A stretch of DNA of 7,441 bases, from the NCBI GenBank assembly GCA_013813185.1, contig JACCSD010000084.1, positions 1 to 7,441 on the forward strand, read 5' to 3'. Positions 5,016 to 7,441 of the stretch are shown piece by piece. Under the pieces are notes generated by a model, which saw only the letters and a list, made by a program, of their open reading frames with translations, was not told the origin of the DNA and did no database searches. The translations under genes and the position numbers were made by a program. The stretch's first letter is position 1; each line of letters starts with the position of its first letter. The stretch comes from Burkholderiaceae bacterium (GTDB lineage Bacteria > Pseudomonadota > Gammaproteobacteria > Burkholderiales > Burkholderiaceae_F).

Positions 5016-6758
5016 TCACGCGTGAGTCCTCAATTCCAGTAACTCATCGAGCAGTGTCGCTAGTCTCTTGATGAGCTGCACTGTGCGATCGACCATTTCC
5101 TGCAACGGCTTCGAATCAGTCAGCTCCGCGGCCTGACCTTGAGGCAGCATCCTGGGCACCACGAGTCCCCTTTCCCCCGTGAAGGAAGCGGACAAAAGCA
5201 ATCTGACCTCATCAGCGCTTACCGTCGCCTCCCACAAATTCCTAGATTCATCCCGACGGTCTGACAACTTTTCATCGGAATCGACAATGCTAAGAACCCG
5301 CTGGACACATTCACTTAGAGTAAGCGTCTGGGCGACCTCTGCCAATGACGGATCTAGTTTTGCTATCCAGAACCGCGCCAGATTAGGCAGAGAATTGGTG
5401 TTTAGAGTGTAAGAGCCAATCAACTGCGTCCACTTCGCGCTTCGCGGGTCGTCTACGGCCAACTGCGCACCGGCGTCGGTGACAAGTTCCTCTCTGGGTT
5501 TATCGCCCCGCGTGCCGTCGAACTCGACGTTCGTATGACTTGCGGAAGTCGGCCCCGCGAACACAATTCGCTTTACTGTGAGCCGCGCGCGTGGTCCTAG
5601 CACCGCACCGATCTTCTGATCAAGCCGCATCTCAGTTGCGCCAGCCTCGTTGCGCCTGTAGTCGAGCAGATGTAATTCCCAACGCACGTGGGGGTGTAAC
5701 TGATCCTGACCGGCAAGTTGCACGTCCGGCGACTCGATAACACCATGCAACTGTCGCCCAAAGCCACCGGCACGTTGTGGCTTACGGTAGGCACCATTGA
5801 CAAGCTGTTCTCGGTCGGCTTCGTCCAACTGCAGCAGATCCAACATCGTCGTCCGGAGATAGTTTGCGGTCTTCTCAATCGCCGTCGCAGCAAGTGCGTG
5901 AATTTCGGCGTGATCCGCCGACCCGTGCTCAAGATTGTTGCTTGCTCGCTGCGCCGCTCTAAATGTGTCTTTGTCACCGCGAAATATCACGTCGCGGCGC
6001 GCCCATGGTTCCAAACGACTCTGAATGTAGCCTCCGGCCTTTCTATATAGGTATGTCGCGCAACGGAGTGCGATTGAGTCCGGGGGAGGACCATTCAGAA
6101 CCTCTTCGAGTTGCTTGCGCTTCTTCAATCCACGACGGGCAATTTCGCGCGCTATCACGAGTGGAGTAACTGCTTCCACGCCCATGTACAAGTGTGAAAG
6201 CGCATATATCTCGCTCCCGGGCCTCCAATGCTGGAGTGCGTCCGTGTATTGCACAATGGCGCGGACTAAGCGGGACCGATCGCCGGACGGTAGCTTTTGA
6301 ATTGCGAATAGCAGCCGGTACATAAGATCCGGGTCGATTTCCCTTGCGACGCGTGGTAGCCCGCGCTCATCGACGACCCAGTTTTGAAAGAATTCGCGCT
6401 CAGTCGAGCCAACGCTGCTTTCGTACGCGAGATGAACATCGATGAGTCCTTGCCACGCATTCGCTCCAAATGCAAGTTGTCGAACGTAGTCGTTCACGCT
6501 TCCTACGGCAATCTGTAACGCGATCTCCATCGACGGCGCTGGCCCCTTTACCTGAATCCAGGGCTGCCGCGGAATTGCAGTGCGAATGTGCGGCAGCTGC
6601 TCTGACCGTTGCAGGAACATCAGCTCGTAGTCGCCGTAGGGGGATTGCATGGGTGCAATTCGAATTCCACGTTCGGCAGGGATGCGAAGCAGCGATTCAG
6701 CGCAGAGAACGACTACGGTGTACGTTTTGGGCGCTTCGGCAGCTTTCTCCTCGGTCAC
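5016..6758 (-). CDS. Uncharacterised 580-aa protein with HEPN-like central region
   Basis: I do not recognise this protein as a named family. No signal peptide or membrane segment is visible. The N-terminal part (1-135) looks mixed alpha/beta. The centre (about 140-310) is helical. SEIYALSHLYMGVEAV (182-197) resembles the first conserved helix of Apea/HEPN proteins, and RASNNLEHG (271-279) resembles their R-N-x-x-x-H-G segment. His278 is kept, but the arginine is Arg271, giving R-x6-H. At the canonical arginine position there is Ser273. The C-terminal part (340-530) looks beta-rich, and the last 30 residues are leucine-rich helix (KRLATLLDELLELR). The GTG at 6758 is chosen because GAGGAGAA (6766-6773) lies seven bases upstream. 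Base composition looks less GC-biased than in the genes to the left. It lies alone beside the tRNA-Lys fragment, so it is probably island cargo. Defence or toxin function is inference. Confidence 0.82.
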   Translation of the reverse strand: MTEEKAAEAPKTYTVVVLCAESLLRIPAERGIRIAPMQSPYGDYELMFLQRSEQLPHIRTAIPRQPWIQVKGPAPSMEIALQIAVGSVNDYVRQLAFGANAWQGLIDVHLAYESSVGSTEREFFQNWVVDERGLPRVAREIDPDLMYRLLFAIQKLPSGDRSRLVRAIVQYTDALQHWRPGSEIYALSHLYMGVEAVTPLVIAREIARRGLKKRKQLEEVLNGPPPDSIALRCATYLYRKAGGYIQSRLEPWARRDVIFRGDKDTFRAAQRASNNLEHGSADHAEIHALAATAIEKTANYLRTTMLDLLQLDEADREQLVNGAYRKPQRAGGFGRQLHGVIESPDVQLAGQDQLHPHVRWELHLLDYRRNEAGATEMRLDQKIGAVLGPRARLTVKRIVFAGPTSASHTNVEFDGTRGDKPREELVTDAGAQLAVDDPRSAKWTQLIGSYTLNTNSLPNLARFWIAKLDPSLAEVAQTLTLSECVQRVLSIVDSDEKLSDRRDESRNLWEATVSADEVRLLLSASFTGERGLVVPRMLPQGQAAELTDSKPLQEMVDRTVQLIKRLATLLDELLELRTHA

Positions 6759-6760
6759 GA

Positions 6761-6904
6761 CTAAATTCTCCTCATGCCAGTAGCTTCTGCGTGTGGCCGA
6801 GAGCCCGAGAGCCGCAGCACCTGGGCTCTGGCAAGTTGTACCCGAGCATCGACTATCAGGGCTACTCCATCTGCGAAGGTGTACCGAGCCCTCTTGTCGA
6901 GCAT
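6761..6904 (-). CDS. Possible 47-aa small ORF directly upstream of the 580-aa gene
   Basis: An ATG at 6904 opens a 47-codon frame beginning MLDKRARYTFADGVALIV and ending GMRRI. Its TAG stop (6761-6763) falls between the ribosome-binding site and the GTG of the 580-aa gene, leaving two bases between the genes. That arrangement permits translational coupling. No good ribosome-binding site precedes its ATG, and the opposite strand is also open here (to 6937), so the frame may be chance in GC-rich DNA. I do not recognise the peptide. It could be a leader peptide, a small partner, or nothing. Confidence 0.3.
   Translation of the reverse strand: MLDKRARYTFADGVALIVDARVQLARAQVLRLSGSRPHAEATGMRRI
6766..6773 (-). 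promoter_or_regulatory. Ribosome-binding site fixing the GTG start of the 580-aa gene
   Basis: The minus strand reads GAGGAGAA seven bases before GTG (6758-6756). This near-consensus Shine-Dalgarno supports a non-ATG start. The first in-frame ATG codons are at residues 37 and 47, too far inside to be preferred. Confidence 0.75.
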
Positions 6905-6935
6905 GCAGCGGCGGGCGCTTCGTTCATCTCAGTGT

Positions 6936-7008
6936 GACGTAAATGTCCGCTTACAAGCGCCGATCGGGCAAACATGAACGTTACGTCTGCTATTGCCGGA
7001 AGCGGCGG
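6936..7008 (-). repeat. Short palindromic intergenic repeat (copy 2)
   Basis: Two nested inverted pairs are present: CCGCTT (6947-6952) with AAGCGG (7000-7005), and GACGTAA (6936-6942) with TTACGTC (6981-6987). The pairs interlock rather than nest cleanly, so one simple hairpin cannot use both. End motifs match those at 4856-4916 in the opposite orientation, so the two would flank the 580-aa gene as inverted copies. Confidence 0.35.
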
Positions 7009-7014
7009 TTAGCC

Positions 7015-7068
7015 CTGTGACCGGCCGGGGGGATAGGTGACAGAAGCGTCGGGGGAGATCGGTTACAG
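7015..7068. repeat. Tandem G-rich repeats resembling an insertion-sequence end
   Basis: GGGGGGATAGGTGACAG (7027-7043) is followed by GGGGGAGATCGGTTACAG (7051-7068), about 24 bases on, with two mismatches and one gap. An inverted partial copy, CTGTGACCGG, lies at 7015-7024. Repeated transposase-binding motifs of this kind occur at the termini of several IS families, and these resemble ends I associate with IS21/IS481-type elements. No transposase is present, so this would be a solo end or remnant. Confidence 0.45.
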
Positions 7069-7118
7069 GATTACTGTTTGCTCAAGTTCTCCGAGTGCAT
7101 TTTGCTCTGCGTTTTTTG

Positions 7119-7149
7119 AGCGGCGACGCAGCGCAGCGTAGTCGCCGCT
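7119..7149. repeat. 9-bp perfect inverted repeat (hairpin)
   Basis: AGCGGCGAC (7119-7127) and GTCGCCGCT (7141-7149) are perfect reverse complements around a 13-base spacer. On the minus strand the hairpin is followed by C and an A-run, not a T-run, so it does not have the form of an intrinsic terminator for the right-edge gene, although it lies about 70 bases after that gene's stop. Its function is unknown. Confidence 0.55.
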
Positions 7150-7217
7150 GCCGGTCAGTGGCGGTGACGCTTCAGACGGCCGAACGCATCTTCGATGCGC
7201 ATGTGTCGTTCGTGCCG

Positions 7218-7441
7218 TTAGCCTGACTTGCGCGGCTCCTGCTTCCGCATCGCGAGCCCCGCCATCAGATACGTGATCACGTAGACAATCACGCGGTAGA
7301 TCACAGCCGACCCTGGTGGAATGCAGATGAACGACATGCCGGTCAGCCCGCGCAGGCCGATTTCGTGCGCGATCCGGATCACTTCGTAGTCCGACATCCC
7401 GATCGGCTCGGCCAATTCGCCCAGCAGATCGCCCGACGCCG
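7218..7441 (-). CDS. C-terminal end of an unrecognised, probably membrane-associated protein (runs off right edge)
   Basis: The minus-strand frame is open from the window edge to TAA at 7218-7220 and gives 73 visible residues beginning ASGDLLGELAEPIG. The first 35 residues look like a soluble helical region (MSDYEVIRIAHEIGLRG). They are followed by a hydrophobic stretch of about 30 residues (from GMSFICIPPG through VIYRVIVYVITYLMAGL) that should include one transmembrane helix, then a short basic tail (RKQEPRKSG). A TTG at 7415 could be a start, but the frame continues upstream without a stop and no ribosome-binding site is seen, so I treat it as a 3'-truncated view of a larger gene. I do not recognise the family. 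It lies beyond the IS-end-like repeat and may be outside that element. Confidence 0.5.
   Translation of the reverse strand, partial: ASGDLLGELAEPIGMSDYEVIRIAHEIGLRGLTGMSFICIPPGSAVIYRVIVYVITYLMAGLAMRKQEPRKSG

Larger units (their letters stand above)
6905..7217. other. Non-coding stretch between the small ORF and the right-edge gene
   Basis: No gene is supported here. It contains a palindromic repeat (6936-7008), an insertion-sequence-end-like tandem repeat (7015-7068), a long inverted repeat (7119-7149) and a small hairpin CGCATC-TTC-GATGCG (7185-7199). It probably marks a mosaic junction between pieces of different origin. Confidence 0.6.

Noticed and set aside
6470..6937. 155-codon open frame on the plus strand
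   Set aside because: Most of it lies antisense to the 580-aa gene, which has a strong ribosome-binding site and consistent protein character. The part beyond 6758 has no recognisable motif.
1..7441. CRISPR array
   Set aside because: No regularly spaced direct repeats of suitable length are present anywhere in the window.

Overview
The window looks like chromosome from a GC-rich proteobacterium, most plausibly a Burkholderiales-type betaproteobacterium. This is inferred from strong GC bias at third codon positions on the left side, the style of the cold-shock protein, and the pairing of a variant EF-G with a PPK2 kinase. No taxonomic search was possible, so this is an impression only.

Left part (about 1-4122) is compact housekeeping DNA with five genes. 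A variant EF-G-like translational GTPase runs off the left edge (minus strand). Divergent from it, across about 78 bp, is a PPK2-family polyphosphate kinase (plus). Six bases further on it meets the stop codon of an NAD(P)-dependent succinate-semialdehyde dehydrogenase of the GabD type (minus). Divergent from gabD is a bacterial prolyl 4-hydroxylase-like 2OG/Fe(II) dioxygenase (plus). It converges on a CspA-type cold-shock protein (minus), and the two are separated by a perfect terminator hairpin whose long T-run serves the cold-shock gene. These genes have complete catalytic motifs and do not form one pathway. They look like independent, separately transcribed units.

Right part (about 4361 to at least 7070) looks like acquired DNA. 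It begins with a 50-nt fragment matching the 3' half of a tRNA-Lys(TTT), from the anticodon stem to CCA, with no 5' half. That is the classic footprint left at one end of an element integrated into a tRNA gene. Its orientation puts the chromosome to the left and the element to the right. Within the following gene-poor stretch is a 219-bp MITE-like element with perfect 18-bp terminal inverted repeats and a GACC direct repeat on both sides. Next comes a single large cargo-like gene (minus, GTG start, 580 aa) of unknown function. Its central helical region resembles HEPN/Apea-type proteins, many of which are anti-phage or toxin RNases. A possible 47-aa small ORF sits directly upstream and may be translationally coupled to it. 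Beyond it are a small palindromic repeat, a tandem G-rich motif resembling the end of an insertion sequence, and the C-terminal end of an unrecognised membrane-associated protein cut by the right edge.

The best candidate for something undescribed is the 580-aa HEPN-like gene in its island setting. No integrase, transposase or intact tRNA-Lys is visible here, so the other end of the putative island must lie outside the window.
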